Below, piece after piece: positions 18,917 to 29,538 of a stretch of DNA of 64,000 nucleotides. The notes below the pieces were generated by a model. The model made no database searches. It was not told the origin of the DNA and was given only the letters and a program-made list of their open reading frames with translations. Source of the DNA: Pseudo-nitzschia pungens (taxonomy: Eukaryota > Bacillariophyta > Bacillariophyceae > Bacillariales > Bacillariaceae). The stretch is from positions 3,782,001-3,846,000 of the forward strand of contig CM074759.1 in NCBI GenBank assembly GCA_037355855.1, in the 5' to 3' direction. The position numbers and the translations under genes are program-made. Positions within the stretch are counted from its first letter, which is position 1. Each line of letters begins with the position of its first letter.

Positions 18917-21900
18917 ATGGGTGAATCCGACAACGTGAAGGCGCAAACAGGCAATCGTGGACCTTCCAATAGTCGCGGGCGCGGAGGTGGCCGTGGAAGA
19001 GGGGGTCGAGGTGGTGGTCGAGGAGGAAGAGGGGTTCGTGGACGTGGGCGAGGAAAGGGCCGCGGTGAGAGTGGACGAGGAACTAGCCACAGCCGCAGTA
19101 ACAGCATTGGCGACACCGATGACATGGACACGAAAAGAAATAACAAGGAGATTGCCCAAGATATAAACCAAAATATGCAGCAGACAGCATTACCGGATCA
19201 TTCCACAAGTGAAACAGCCTTTCCGGAAAACAGTAGAAATAATCCCCGAGGTGGAGGGAGGGGACGTGGTAGCCGTAGCAATGGCGGAGGGCGTGGCAAT
19301 GGAAGGGGACGTGGTGGAAGAGGAAGAGGTAGAAGCCGCGGAGGAAAAAGCCAAAAAAGGAAGGAGGGAACTGTTGGGAGCAGAAGCCGGTCGGGCAGTC
19401 CAACGCCTGAGTGCGATGAAATGAATATCCGAGAACTTTCCATCAATGAGTTCGGAACTAATAATAGCAACAATTCGAGTAGCAAACAGAGTGACACGAT
19501 TGGACTTTCGCAACAGATTTCGACGAACGAAAGCTTTCTATTCCACCAGACACGTAACTACGATGTCAGCCAAGGAACATCAAGTAGCTATCTTCAGGAG
19601 TTGTCAGTTGCAGCGACAGAAAGTCACATTCAATCTCCACTTTCGCTACCAACACCACCTCGCAATGTCGGGGGGAAAGCAGGGGTGCCGATAATACTGT
19701 CAAGAAAGTCGATTCCTTTACCAACAACGACGGTAAACGCTGACTATGATTACGATTCCGAAGCTCAGATCTTATCCGAACGTCTCGCTACCTCTGCACT
19801 GGAAGACAGTTTCGCTGACGATATCGAGGAAGAAAAAAAGGAAATGTCGGTAGCAGAAGACGAGCCAAGGGCCGATTGTATAGCCGATACAGACAATGCG
19901 CCCCCCGTTAAACCATCCAAATCCTCCAGTAAAAAGAAATCGAAGAAGAAAAACAAGAGCAAGAATTCGACTCCTAATGTACAAGATGAAGAGATTGTAG
20001 AAAACGAAGTTACAACGACGGAAGCAATAAAAGCAATTCCTGCGCAGGAGGTCAGTATCACCAGTGATACAAAAGTGCAAATGCGTCGGATAGAGTCTTC
20101 CGCATCAGTAAGTAAGCTCGGTGAAAGCAGTCTCAAGAAGTTTGACGGCAGTAATAGTGGGAAAGGAACAAAGAAGGGAAGATCAAAAAAGAAGAAAGGT
20201 CTGTCGAAAGACGACGCCGTTAATCAAAAAGCTGCTAAAGCCTTCAACAAGGCTGTCCGTCTCTGTGTTGAGCGAAGTGATCCGGATGGTGTGCGGGAAA
20301 TTCTCCATGACAAGAACAATCACAATTTCGCTTTGGACAAGACGGTGTTAGAAACCGTTATGAAGGCGTATGTCATGGCGGCGATGTTTGAGGAGGGTCT
20401 CTACTGCCTTCGCAATTGCGCTCTTCCTGGGACATTATCGACCCTTCAAACAGAAAGAATTCTGACTTGTCTACCTCAAAATTTGAGGAATAGCAGCGCA
20501 TACACTGCAGTAGATATGATCAATGCATTGTGTATCGCGACTGAGTTTGACAACCCAACTAGTCGAACTTATTTTCTTCGTATTGTTCGTGGGATTTCCT
20601 TGGAATTCTTGGAAGAGGTAATGTCAGCAAGAGATCGGATTTGCTCTGCTCCATGCGAAAGATTGGTGCGCTCAGCAGTTTGCGTCGTAGCGGTCCGTCT
20701 AAAACGTGGAAAAAAACCAAATGAGATGGTTGTTCAACCTGGCGATCAGTTGGGAATTTTTGTCCCAGATTCCATGGAAAATAGAGGCATACAAGCAGGA
20801 GATGCAGTCTCCATTTTGCCTTATGCTGGTCCGTATCCTATGTCCGCTGAAAGTCTTGATCGGAACATGATCGAGGCAACAGTAACTAATACAAATCCAA
20901 TGGTCTTGCGTCTTCAAGATAAAATGAATGCAAGTTTGTACGCGATGTTGACCGACGACGCAGACGGTAATATTTATCGAGTTGACAAACTTGCGAATCG
21001 AATGGGTTTCAATCGCCAGCTATCAGCAGCGGTTTCTATTGCCAGTCCTCTAGGTGACAGCAAAACTCGAGACACACGCCGTCCATGCCGGCAGCTCATT
21101 AAAGCTATCACCGCAATGGATGAAAATATTGATCGTGTAATGAATCATTCCGGTCGAAGTCTGCATGGTGAGATGACTTCCACAGCAGCTTTGTGTGCCG
21201 AAGCTGTTCCATGGAACTCTAATGACGAAAAGGAAGAAACGAATGATGATGATTCGAGTAGAATGGCCTCCAACCTTGCTTTGGAAAAGTACAGAGCTCT
21301 TGAAGGTCTAAATGCTTCTCAGAGTCTTGCCGTACAGGGTGCAGTTACGAACCGTCTAACGCTTGTTCAAGGTCCTCCTGGTACTGGAAAGACCGCTGTT
21401 GCCATCAGGATATTACAGCATTGGGCCAGACTTGCTAAGTCAGAAGCTACTAATGGAGAAAGCCCGTCACCTATTCTTGCGACATCAGACTCAAATATTG
21501 CTGTCGACAATCTTGTCGAAGGTTGTGCTGCGGTAGGGCTGCAAGTCGTCCGTCTTGGTCGACCGGAGGCCATTCGACCTGAACTCTTGCGCTTCTGTAT
21601 TGACCGTCCTCCCTCGTCGTATGGCTCGGCAGGAAATAAAGATCAATATGGAAGTAATCCTGCGCAGGCGTTTAAAGAGAGAATGAAAGCATTGAAAAAA
21701 GCTCAAATTGTCTGCTGTACCTGCATTGGATCAGGGGGGGACATTCTTGATGCGATGACCTTCGACCGCGTTCTCGTGGACGAAGCAACGCAAGCTACAG
21801 AACCCGCTGTTCTTGTCCCGCTTATGAGGGGTTGCAGACAACTAGTTCTAGTCGGTGATCATTGTCAATTACCCCCGACAGTGCTTTCGACAAGAGCAGA

Positions 21901-22978
21901 GGAAGAAGGACATGGAGTTCCTTTGTTTTCAAGGATGGTTGCCTGCGGTGTTCCTCCGTTTATGCTCGACACACAATACCGAATGCATCCTTGCATTGCG
22001 ATGTTTCCTTCTGATCTCTTTTATGGTGGTAAACTTCTGAATGGTGTTTCGGCACCAGAAAGGCGTCCCCTCGCCGGCTTTCCATGGCCCAGAGAAGAGT
22101 TCCCTGTTGCTTTTGTCCCTGTGAAAGGAATTGAGATGGATGATGGTGTTAGCAAAATGAATGAAGCAGAAGCTGCAGCTGCTTGTGATGCCGTAGCAGC
22201 CTTACTCTCAGGCGGTCAATGTACTCCATCGGATATTGCTGTTGTAACACCATACGCAGCTCAAGCTCGCCTTATTCGTCGGATGACTCGTAGACTTACT
22301 CAGAACTCTGGTCAGGGTTATATTGAGGTCTCGTCAGTTGATGGTTTTCAAGGAAGAGAGAAACAGGCAGTTGTATTTTCTGCAGTAAGAAGCAATGACT
22401 ATGGAGCCATTGGGTTCGCGGGAGATTGGCGTCGTGTAAATGTTTCGTTCACCCGTGCAAGGAGAGCACTCATTGTCATCGGAAATGATCAAACTCTTCG
22501 TCGAGGTGATCCGGACACTTGGATGCCGTGGCTAGCTTGGGCAGACGCACATGGATTGAATATGGATAAACCGGGTGTTCCGAGAGGAAGATATGATCCA
22601 GAACAACTTCGGCGAGTGCGAGGAGGAACAACTGCTGCTGAGATGCTCAAGGACGTACTTGAGCGTCAGCAAGCCCAATTGAAGATAGCTGAAAAGCAGC
22701 TTGAGAAAGCCGAAAAAAATGCAGCTGGTCATATCATTGGAAAAGATGACGATGAAGAAGGTTCTGCCGATAACGGTGACGTAACCAATGGTCAAGGACT
22801 GACATTGGAAGAAGATCTCGCTCGTCTCACAAATACTGATGGAAATTGGGATGACTCTGATGACGACGAAGATTACAATATGCATCACAGTACGTCGCAG
22901 CCGACTTTATCATCAGCTGATCGAGCAGATGGAAGTTCTAGCGAGAACGAATCACCTGTTGATGTCTGGGACCTTTAA
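18917..22978 (+). CDS. UPF1-like superfamily 1 RNA/DNA helicase with RGG-rich N-terminus, 1353 aa
   Basis: Seen: ATG at 18917, a single uninterrupted frame, TAA at 22976. The N-terminus (~20-165) has two Arg/Gly blocks typical of RNA-binding tails, then acidic and Lys-rich disordered stretches (KKKSKKKNKSKN). Residues ~435-640 look helical and unassigned. The helicase core has Walker A GPPGTGKT (819-826), DEATQ (955), QYRM (1020), SVDGFQGRE (~1140) and VSFTRAR (1176), which together mark the UPF1/IGHMBP2/SMUBP group of SF1B helicases. The C-terminus has a short coiled coil (ERQQAQLKIAEKQLEKAEKN) and an acidic tail. It lacks the Cys/His-rich domain of true UPF1, so a role in nonsense-mediated decay is not implied. 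Likely ATP-dependent 5'-3' unwinding of nucleic acid; the cellular role is unknown. This is a host gene, not part of a transposon. Confidence 0.93.
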   Translation: MGESDNVKAQTGNRGPSNSRGRGGGRGRGGRGGGRGGRGVRGRGRGKGRGESGRGTSHSRSNSIGDTDDMDTKRNNKEIAQDINQNMQQTALPDHSTSETAFPENSRNNPRGGGRGRGSRSNGGGRGNGRGRGGRGRGRSRGGKSQKRKEGTVGSRSRSGSPTPECDEMNIRELSINEFGTNNSNNSSSKQSDTIGLSQQISTNESFLFHQTRNYDVSQGTSSSYLQELSVAATESHIQSPLSLPTPPRNVGGKAGVPIILSRKSIPLPTTTVNADYDYDSEAQILSERLATSALEDSFADDIEEEKKEMSVAEDEPRADCIADTDNAPPVKPSKSSSKKKSKKKNKSKNSTPNVQDEEIVENEVTTTEAIKAIPAQEVSITSDTKVQMRRIESSASVSKLGESSLKKFDGSNSGKGTKKGRSKKKKGLSKDDAVNQKAAKAFNKAVRLCVERSDPDGVREILHDKNNHNFALDKTVLETVMKAYVMAAMFEEGLYCLRNCALPGTLSTLQTERILTCLPQNLRNSSAYTAVDMINALCIATEFDNPTSRTYFLRIVRGISLEFLEEVMSARDRICSAPCERLVRSAVCVVAVRLKRGKKPNEMVVQPGDQLGIFVPDSMENRGIQAGDAVSILPYAGPYPMSAESLDRNMIEATVTNTNPMVLRLQDKMNASLYAMLTDDADGNIYRVDKLANRMGFNRQLSAAVSIASPLGDSKTRDTRRPCRQLIKAITAMDENIDRVMNHSGRSLHGEMTSTAALCAEAVPWNSNDEKEETNDDDSSRMASNLALEKYRALEGLNASQSLAVQGAVTNRLTLVQGPPGTGKTAVAIRILQHWARLAKSEATNGESPSPILATSDSNIAVDNLVEGCAAVGLQVVRLGRPEAIRPELLRFCIDRPPSSYGSAGNKDQYGSNPAQAFKERMKALKKAQIVCCTCIGSGGDILDAMTFDRVLVDEATQATEPAVLVPLMRGCRQLVLVGDHCQLPPTVLSTRAEEEGHGVPLFSRMVACGVPPFMLDTQYRMHPCIAMFPSDLFYGGKLLNGVSAPERRPLAGFPWPREEFPVAFVPVKGIEMDDGVSKMNEAEAAAACDAVAALLSGGQCTPSDIAVVTPYAAQARLIRRMTRRLTQNSGQGYIEVSSVDGFQGREKQAVVFSAVRSNDYGAIGFAGDWRRVNVSFTRARRALIVIGNDQTLRRGDPDTWMPWLAWADAHGLNMDKPGVPRGRYDPEQLRRVRGGTTAAEMLKDVLERQQAQLKIAEKQLEKAEKNAAGHIIGKDDDEEGSADNGDVTNGQGLTLEEDLARLTNTDGNWDDSDDDEDYNMHHSTSQPTLSSADRADGSSSENESPVDVWDL

Positions 22979-23849
22979 AATCGCTTGCTACGAGCTTGGC
23001 ATGAATAATAATATTTTCGTTAGAGTATCCGTCATTCTGATTTTCTTCTCAACCGCTTTCATTCGTCGAAGAGTTTTTCCATACTTTTGTTTGGTTTTTC
23101 AAACTCTACCAATGAAGCAATAGTATGAGAAATATCCGAAAAAATCGTGACCACGGTAAGATCTGATGATGTTAAGGTGTCACTCGTTAGCAACCAAAAG
23201 CATCTGAAACATCATGCGGATCGTTGGCAAAGGGGTATGCTACAGCATACGTCAATTAAACTACTGCGTTTTGTCTATGCCAATAGCTTCGCTCTAGGCT
23301 CAAAAATAAAGCGGTGCGTACGTCAGACACAACATAAACAATCGTAACAACCGCGCCATATCATTCGTATGCTACGCAAGTTTAGCGTTTGCAGTTCGCT
23401 TGTATGCTGGCTTCATGCGCAAGGTACCTCCACCAGTACCGTACTCCTGGAGAAACCAGACAAACTGATGCAAGAAAGTCCATTCCCTATTAAAAGATTA
23501 CTGAAGCTTTGAAAGACCTTCAACAAATTTTGTTCAGCAGTGGTCAACTTCTTGCCAACATTCATCTTATACCCAGAAATTCTAGTGCTCTGCTAAGCTT
23601 GCATACTGATAAGCTGCAATGACCTTGTTGCTGCTGACCTAGTTCAAGACAATAGGTGTTTCCCTGTGAATTTGAGCTCCTACATCTGCTGGAGTTGCTA
23701 AACAAGCAATTTTGAGCGATTGGTCAAAAGGAGTGCTGACTGTTAGTTTACAACAAAGGGTTGGAAGAGTTACACTGTAGAGTTAAGGTTTAACAATTCC
23801 CTGGATCTAGTTGGCTATGTTAATTATTCACCTTCCTCCAAGATGCTAA
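22979..23849. other. Downstream flank of helicase; possible LINE-like scrap
   Basis: No gene. On the minus strand around 23630-23420 an open stretch reads ISGYKMNVGKKLTTAEQN, which resembles the segment after the RT active site in L1-type LINEs (SGYKxNxxKS). The match is short, the frame closes quickly and no other RT motif is present, so this is only a hint. Confidence 0.25.
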
Positions 23850-24870
23850 GGTTCCTGTGTAGGGGACTGTACCAAGTCTACAGGTATCAGCCCCAGCAAC
23901 AGGAGCCATCTACAAGGTGCTAGGCTGTGTGCTTAGCAACAGGCTGAAAGTGACCCGGGTCATTGTGTAGGATCTGTACTAGTTACAGAAACCTGGGCAC
24001 AGCACCGCTAGCACACACTGTAGCACAGTGCTACAAGGTTAAGGTTGCTAATGCTAACTGTTTACAAGATACGGTGATACCATACAATGCTACCGTTGGG
24101 GTATTGTCATTGTTGTATCATGATCTGTACTATAACCGGATACCCGGCCCCTGTAGTTGCAAGATAGCATGCTGTAGTGCTACTCCGTACGCTACTCCGC
24201 TACGCTACGCTGTACACTACTTGTACAAGTCTACACAGTTACAGCACTGTTCAGATACTGTACAATACGAGGTAGCAAGTTCTTCTTTAGATCCAGAGCT
24301 CAGCGCTTAGCTCACTTTTTTTATTCTTCTGTAATTAAACACGCCATCATGCCCTTCAATTAGTGGAGTTGCAAGAAATAATCCTTAACTCTTGTAAGAT
24401 TTACAACGGAACTTTAACTTCCTTAAAAAATGGAAGAGTGTGAGAAACCGGGTTTTGGTAAAAACAGAGATTTACTGTTTTTAATGCGTAGAGCTGGTAG
24501 GATTTCAACGCTTAAAAAGTGGGTCATTCTTTGTTATAAAAATAGATATTTTAGATGTTTTTAATAAGAAATAGCTTTATTAATTGATCTGTTTTTGAAT
24601 CAGTTGGCGTAATATTTTTTTGTTGGAGAAAAAAAATAGAGGCCATGATGGCGGAATACAACTCCACTTCCCCCCGAGGTCCAATACAACTGATTCCGAC
24701 GTACCTCTATGGGAGTATCCTGCAGTATCTGAGTGTATGTAATGGCATTCAAACAGTATCTTCTGTAGACTTATGATTTGCCAGCACTCTACGTGCTATT
24801 GTTGTTATTGCTGTTTGCTGTTTCACCACAGTTTATTCCTACAAATTGAATTGCCGACGGGCAGAATGAA
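23850..24870 (+). repeat. Old, diverged LTR of the copia family found at 25501-35812
   Basis: Blocks along this stretch match the copia LTR in order: AACAGG...TAGCAACAGGC, GCTACCGTTGGGGTATTGTC, GGATACCCGGCCC, CTCAGCGCTTAGCTCAC, ATCATGCCC, GATTCCGACGTACCTCTA, and TAGACTTATGATTTGCCAG. Identity is much lower than between the two LTRs of the intact element. No internal coding region is attached, so it is most likely a solo LTR. It carries a MITE-like insertion at 24362-24668. Confidence 0.75.
24362..24668. mobile_element. MITE-like insertion in the old LTR
   Basis: A 307-bp AT-rich segment with terminal inverted repeats AGTGGAGTTG / CAACTCCACT, located exactly where the aligned LTR sequence breaks (after ATCATGCCCTTCAATT and before CCCCCGAGGT). 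There is no coding sequence. The target-site duplication is not clear. Confidence 0.5.
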
Positions 24871-25269
24871 CACATGGCTGTTGGTTATAGGTGATGAGAA
24901 TAGTCAATGATGCTCATAACCTGCAAAATGTACGTATGCTCTTTACTGTCAATATAATTGCATGTATTTAATAAAGAGTGAGGTTATTCACTAGCTACTC
25001 GGGATTCATCCTCAGACCAACTTCTACCATACAACTCCAATAATTTTATGTCTATCCTAATTATTTTGTCATATGTACTACTCATACAGTATTTGTAAAA
25101 TTCTTGACACTAATCCTTTAAAAATGTAGCAAACTATGAAGTAACTTACCAGAGTGGAAGAAAATACACTTTCTGCACAGCGCGCAATAAGGTTTGCCTC
25201 ACTACTACTTACTTTTCCATAGATTATTTTTTTAAAAAAACCTCTATATTTTGGGGCATAGGAGAATCC

Positions 25270-25480
25270 CATGATCTTCAGGTTGAATTTTTCACTAATT
25301 AGGTTGTTGAACTTAAAAAAACATCTAGGTTGAGGTTGTAGGTTGAGTATGGAAACCTTAGGTTGAGGTTCTAGGTTGAATGAGGGCAACCTTAGGTTGA
25401 GGTTGTAGGTTGAATAAGGACAACCTTAGGTTGTAGGTTGAGGTTATTTAACACAACCTTTAGGAGGTTGAGGTTGCACC
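25270..25480. repeat. Minisatellite of AGGTTGAGGTTGT units
   Basis: Irregular tandem copies of AGGTTGAGGTTGTAGGTTGA spaced by short AT or ACAACC segments. Similar sequence (GGTTTTAGGTTGAGG) occurs at 35846-35905 on the other side of the copia element, so the copia appears to have inserted into or next to this repeat. Confidence 0.7.
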
Positions 25481-25500
25481 CTATTACTAGTAGTAATTTA

Positions 25501-26481
25501 TGAAGATATCCAGTGTGCTATGATCTGTGCTAAGGCCCTGTGTAGAAGGGCTACTGGGTCTACAGTCAGCAACATCCAGTAGCTGACTAACAGGTGCTGA
25601 GCTGAGTGCTGAGATGTGTGCTAATTGGTAGCATACAGGCCTAGCAACAGGCTCAGCAACAGGCTCAGCAACAGGCTTAGCAACAGGCTTAGCAGCAGGC
25701 TTAGCAGCAGGCTTAGCAGCAGGCTTAGCAGCAGGCTTAGCAGCAGGCTTAGCAGCAGACCTATCCTGTCTAGTATTGCTAGCAGAGTTTACTAGGGTCG
25801 CCGCGTACGATTTGTACCAATCGTACGTACCCCGAGTAAAGCACCTTTTTATGGTGTAGCTAAATGCTACAGGGTTAGGGTTGCTAAGGCTACGAGATAC
25901 TGAAAGATGCTAGCCTACCATGGTACCATGCTAAGATACCATGCTACCGCCGGGGCCAGGTCATTGGTGTATAATATGTACCATGACTGGATGCCCGGCC
26001 CAAACAGTTACCAAACGTGCTAGCATAAGTGAGCTAGCACACGATTGGATATAATTAAGCGAAGCTTAATTAAGCGAAGCTACGCTACGATACTCCGATA
26101 CGCTACCCGTAGAATACAGTACCAGAGCTACGGAGCGCTGTTATTATACGAGTTAGCGAGTTAGCGAATCGATGTCACGATGATACGAGAGCTGAGCGCT
26201 TTGGCTCAGCTCCCTTTTTTCACTTTTTCTTTTACTCTAAAATAAACACACCTATCATGCCCTCCTTTCGATCGATTCCGATGTACCTCTAGGGAAGTGC
26301 TTTGTATTGCTTGAGCGTATGCAATAGGCCTTGAACAGTCCACTGTAGACTCACGATTTGCCAGGACTTTATGTATTATTATTGTTAAGGCTTTTGCCTA
26401 TTTTTCAGTACGTAGTATAAGAAGATTCATCTACAAGTCGATTAAGTTCCCGAAGACCGCTGACGAGCGGATATCAACACA
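25501..26481 (+). repeat. 5' LTR of copia element
   Basis: 981 bp; contains seven or so 12-bp units (AGGCTTAGCAGC and variants) at 25638-25759, a TACGATTTGTACCAATCGTA inverted repeat near 25806, and an imperfect stem GAGCTGAGCGC...GGCTCAGCTC near 26190. It should carry promoter and polyadenylation signals. Confidence 0.93.
25638..25759 (+). repeat. 12-bp minisatellite inside the 5' LTR
   Basis: Tandem AGGCTYAGCARC units. The 5' LTR has two more AGGCTTAGCAGC units than the 3' LTR (34993-35090), which accounts for the whole 24-bp length difference between the LTRs. Confidence 0.9.
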
Positions 26482-27525
26482 GTTTATCAGACCCACCGCT
26501 CGACCCACTACGAACCGGGACGCCGGCTAGAGCGTGTGAAGAAACCCAGCTGGCTGATCACCACTGGCATCCATGCCTACACTTGGATGTAAAACCTCAG
26601 CTGAAAACTGGACCAGCAGCTGACATCGCGAGATCCCTGATGTTAATGGGGAGCCCTTCCCTAGACCCGCGAAACGACCGGAGCCCACACATCCACCTCT
26701 GGGGCCTGTTTATACAGTAGATGAGTATCATGGTGGCTCCATGGAGGCTCAGTCCGGTGGGGAAGGAGCAAGACGGACGTGGAGAAAGCAACGTCCATGA
26801 TTCCCTGTTATTTCTTTACAGGATTCAAGGGGACGTTTGCTGGGGATGGGACAACACTGGAAGAAGAATTTTCATGGAGACAGACCACCACGGACTTTCC
26901 AGTGAGAACAGTTATATCCAACAGAACAATGGACATGACGTCAGTCCCATCCGAAACAACGAGGCGCAGACAACCTCGAACCTGCTATACCATCGATTTT
27001 GATTTTAGCCAAGGGAATTTGGAATCAGACAAGCCAAGAACCCTGAGATCTGTCATATCTCAGAATCAAATCGATTGGTCCAGAGCAGAGCAGAAAGACC
27101 GAATAGAATTCTTCTCTTTTTGGTCGTAACCAACCATCGAATCGGAACCATCGATGTGGATACCTTTTTAGCCAACCATCGAATCGAAACCATCGATGTG
27201 GATACCTTTTTTAGACGTCGGCACGAAACAGTTGACATGGAAACGCTGACGTGATACCTTTTCTTCTTTCGAAACTATCGAAACGGCATTGGTATTGCCG
27301 ACACGTGACATCCGATCAACACCGACCATCGATTCGGATGTTCCTTTCGGAATTGTCGACACGGGACAATCGATACTGTCGACACGGAAACGTCGACACG
27401 ATACCTTTTCTTTTGGCCGTCATCGATACAGACCTTCGATCGACAACTTGGATGGAAACAGTCCCCACCACAAAAGAATTTGGTTTAGAAACTGAAGCAA
27501 ATTAGGTAATCAAAGCAAGACAACC
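26482..27525 (+). other. Copia leader, no gene
   Basis: The leader begins GTTTATCAGACCCACC directly after the LTR; this is where a primer-binding site belongs and TATCAGA recalls the initiator-Met tRNA complement, though the match is partial. From about 27120 to 27470 there are short repeats on the theme ACCATCGATGTGGATACCTTT and CGTCGACACGATACC. No coding sequence is convincing. Confidence 0.55.
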
Positions 27526-29538
27526 ATGGCCAAGCAAACCAGAAGACAAATCGCTGCAGCCGCCGCCGGAGCCGGTGCTGCTGGAGATGCCCCTGGAGAT
27601 GGTGGAGCCGGAGGTGGCGCTGTCCCTGGGGACGGTGGAGGCGCTGTTCCTGAAGGCAACGGAGTCGCCGCTGGAGCCGGTGTTCCCCCTGTCGGAGCGC
27701 CTGGAGCCGGCGTTCCCCCTGTTGGAGCGCTGCCCCCTGTCGGAGCGCCTGGAGTCCCTCCTGCTGCTCCTGCTGGAGCCTCCAGAGTCCAACAAGAACC
27801 AAACCTTGACATCCAACCCCAATCTGAGATGATCCTACTTGCTGCTGTTCAAGAACTCAGAGCAATGCGCAATGAGAATGCGGCCCGAGTGGCTGCTGAG
27901 CATGCAACCCGTGTGGCTGCTGAGAACGCAGCCCGGATGGCTGCTGAAGCTGCTGCTGCTGCTGCTGCCGCCGCCGCTCGTGCTCCAGCTCCAGCTCCTG
28001 CAGCTGCCCCTGCTCCTGCTCCTGCTCCTGTCGCCGCCCCTACAGGAGCTAGTCCTGAAGTCCTCCAAGCCCATGCCACAGCTCAAGCTAATGGTGGAAT
28101 CTCTGGATACAAGAATGGAGCAAAGCTCAGCTCAAGGGAGTCAGACCTCCACGAGATCCTCTCTGGTTTCAGCAATAGTGATACGGCGGACGAACTATTC
28201 CGGAATGGCCTCAACAGCATCGAGGCGATCCAACAGCTCTCTGCCAAGGAACTCCCCAAGTACCTCCGTGACTTCAATGGGGGTCGTCATCCGATGTGCC
28301 CCTACCATGAACGAGTATTCATCGGACTATCCTTCAGACAATCCTTTCAGCTTCTTTCGGAGTGGATCCGCTACCAACCTCTCATTGGTATCAAGCCTAC
28401 AGCCCATACTTGGCTTAGTGATCCCCTCGCAGCCGACCGAACTCGCCAACGCCTACATGAAATGCAGACCGCCGACAAGGAGGCCGTCTCAGCGTCCATT
28501 ACTCCGCCGAAGCTCGTCAACCTTGACAACTTCCGTCAGTGGGAAGAAAGCTTTCGTCAGTTCCTCCGCTTTCAGTATAATGAACAAGGGTTCCCCCTAT
28601 CATACGTCATCCGTCCGAAGGAGCAAGAGACGGTGACTGCAGCAGAGAGATCCGCCACTGTTGGGAAGGACGGGATTTTTTCCAACTGGATGGATTATAA
28701 TGTTCGATGCGCCACGCTTGAAGGCCCGCAATTTGTCACTGACAACCACGACGTTTGGGTGTTGCTCTGCAACGCAGTTCGTGATGGCCCTGCCTGGGCC
28801 TACACTCGAAGGTACAAAGACGCGAAGAATCCGACTGGGGACGCCCGAGCGGCTTTCCTACATCTCTACGAGAATGCCTTCTCCGCAACCAACGTCGCGG
28901 CTATTCTTGACAAGGTCCGTACCGGCATGTACACCTCCCGCTACACAGGAGACTCTCGAACATACGACTTTGAGAAGCACTGCAGAACTTGGTTGAATTT
29001 CCAGACTACGCTCTCCAACCACAACAAGTTGCACGACGAAGAAGACTTCACCATGCGTTTCATCCACAGTATCCAAGACGATCGGTTTGAGAACCCCAAG
29101 ATCCAGATCTTTGAAACCGATAAGTACACCAAGGACTTCAACGAGTGCGTCTCGTACTTCAAGAGGTGCCTTGGCATACGAAAAATGGGTGCGGTTTCAA
29201 CCAAGCGCGCGCGAAGTATCTCCTCTGTACACCAAGGTGGTGGTGGCAACCAAGGAAGCAACAAGGGCGGATCGTACGGCGGCAAGATTGAGGACAAGCC
29301 TTATCCCTATGAAGTCTACAAGACCTTCTCCAAGGAACAACGAAAGCAGTTGTATGACCTCCGCCAGCAGAAGAAAGCTCGAACTATTCAGTCTACTAGT
29401 TCTACCACGTCTGCTGCCTCCGCGAACGCGAATGCGAACGCGAATGCGACCCAAGGCGCAGGGAACAGTTTTGGGCCCAAGGGGCGCAGAAAGGGCAAGA
29501 AGAAGGGCAACGACTCAGGACAGACCCCCAAGAACTGA
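27526..29538 (+). CDS. Copia Gag-like protein, 670 aa
   Basis: Seen: ATG at 27526, TGA at 29536. Residues 1-90 are Ala/Gly/Pro-rich, ~100-180 Ala-rich with MAAEAAAAAA runs, then a helical capsid-like body (SNSDTADELFRNGLNSIEAIQQLS, VFIGLSFRQSFQLLSEWIRY, NFRQWEESFRQFLRFQYN), and a basic, Gly/Asn/Ala-rich tail (KGRRKGKKKGND). No zinc knuckle is visible. The downstream pol is in the same frame with no other stop after the TGA, which points to readthrough for Gag-Pol. The Ala/Pro-rich repeats create long spurious open frames on the other strand. Confidence 0.85.
   Translation: MAKQTRRQIAAAAAGAGAAGDAPGDGGAGGGAVPGDGGGAVPEGNGVAAGAGVPPVGAPGAGVPPVGALPPVGAPGVPPAAPAGASRVQQEPNLDIQPQSEMILLAAVQELRAMRNENAARVAAEHATRVAAENAARMAAEAAAAAAAAAARAPAPAPAAAPAPAPAPVAAPTGASPEVLQAHATAQANGGISGYKNGAKLSSRESDLHEILSGFSNSDTADELFRNGLNSIEAIQQLSAKELPKYLRDFNGGRHPMCPYHERVFIGLSFRQSFQLLSEWIRYQPLIGIKPTAHTWLSDPLAADRTRQRLHEMQTADKEAVSASITPPKLVNLDNFRQWEESFRQFLRFQYNEQGFPLSYVIRPKEQETVTAAERSATVGKDGIFSNWMDYNVRCATLEGPQFVTDNHDVWVLLCNAVRDGPAWAYTRRYKDAKNPTGDARAAFLHLYENAFSATNVAAILDKVRTGMYTSRYTGDSRTYDFEKHCRTWLNFQTTLSNHNKLHDEEDFTMRFIHSIQDDRFENPKIQIFETDKYTKDFNECVSYFKRCLGIRKMGAVSTKRARSISSVHQGGGGNQGSNKGGSYGGKIEDKPYPYEVYKTFSKEQRKQLYDLRQQKKARTIQSTSSTTSAASANANANANATQGAGNSFGPKGRRKGKKKGNDSGQTPKN

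Noticed and set aside
19083..19513. Minus-strand Pro/Arg- and Leu-rich frames over the helicase N-terminus
   Set aside because: Shadows of the RGG-encoding sequence.
27485..28086. Long minus-strand and alternate-frame open frames over copia gag (Ala/Pro/Gly/Arg-rich)
   Set aside because: They mirror the Ala/Pro-coding repeats of the real gag on the plus strand and have no independent features.
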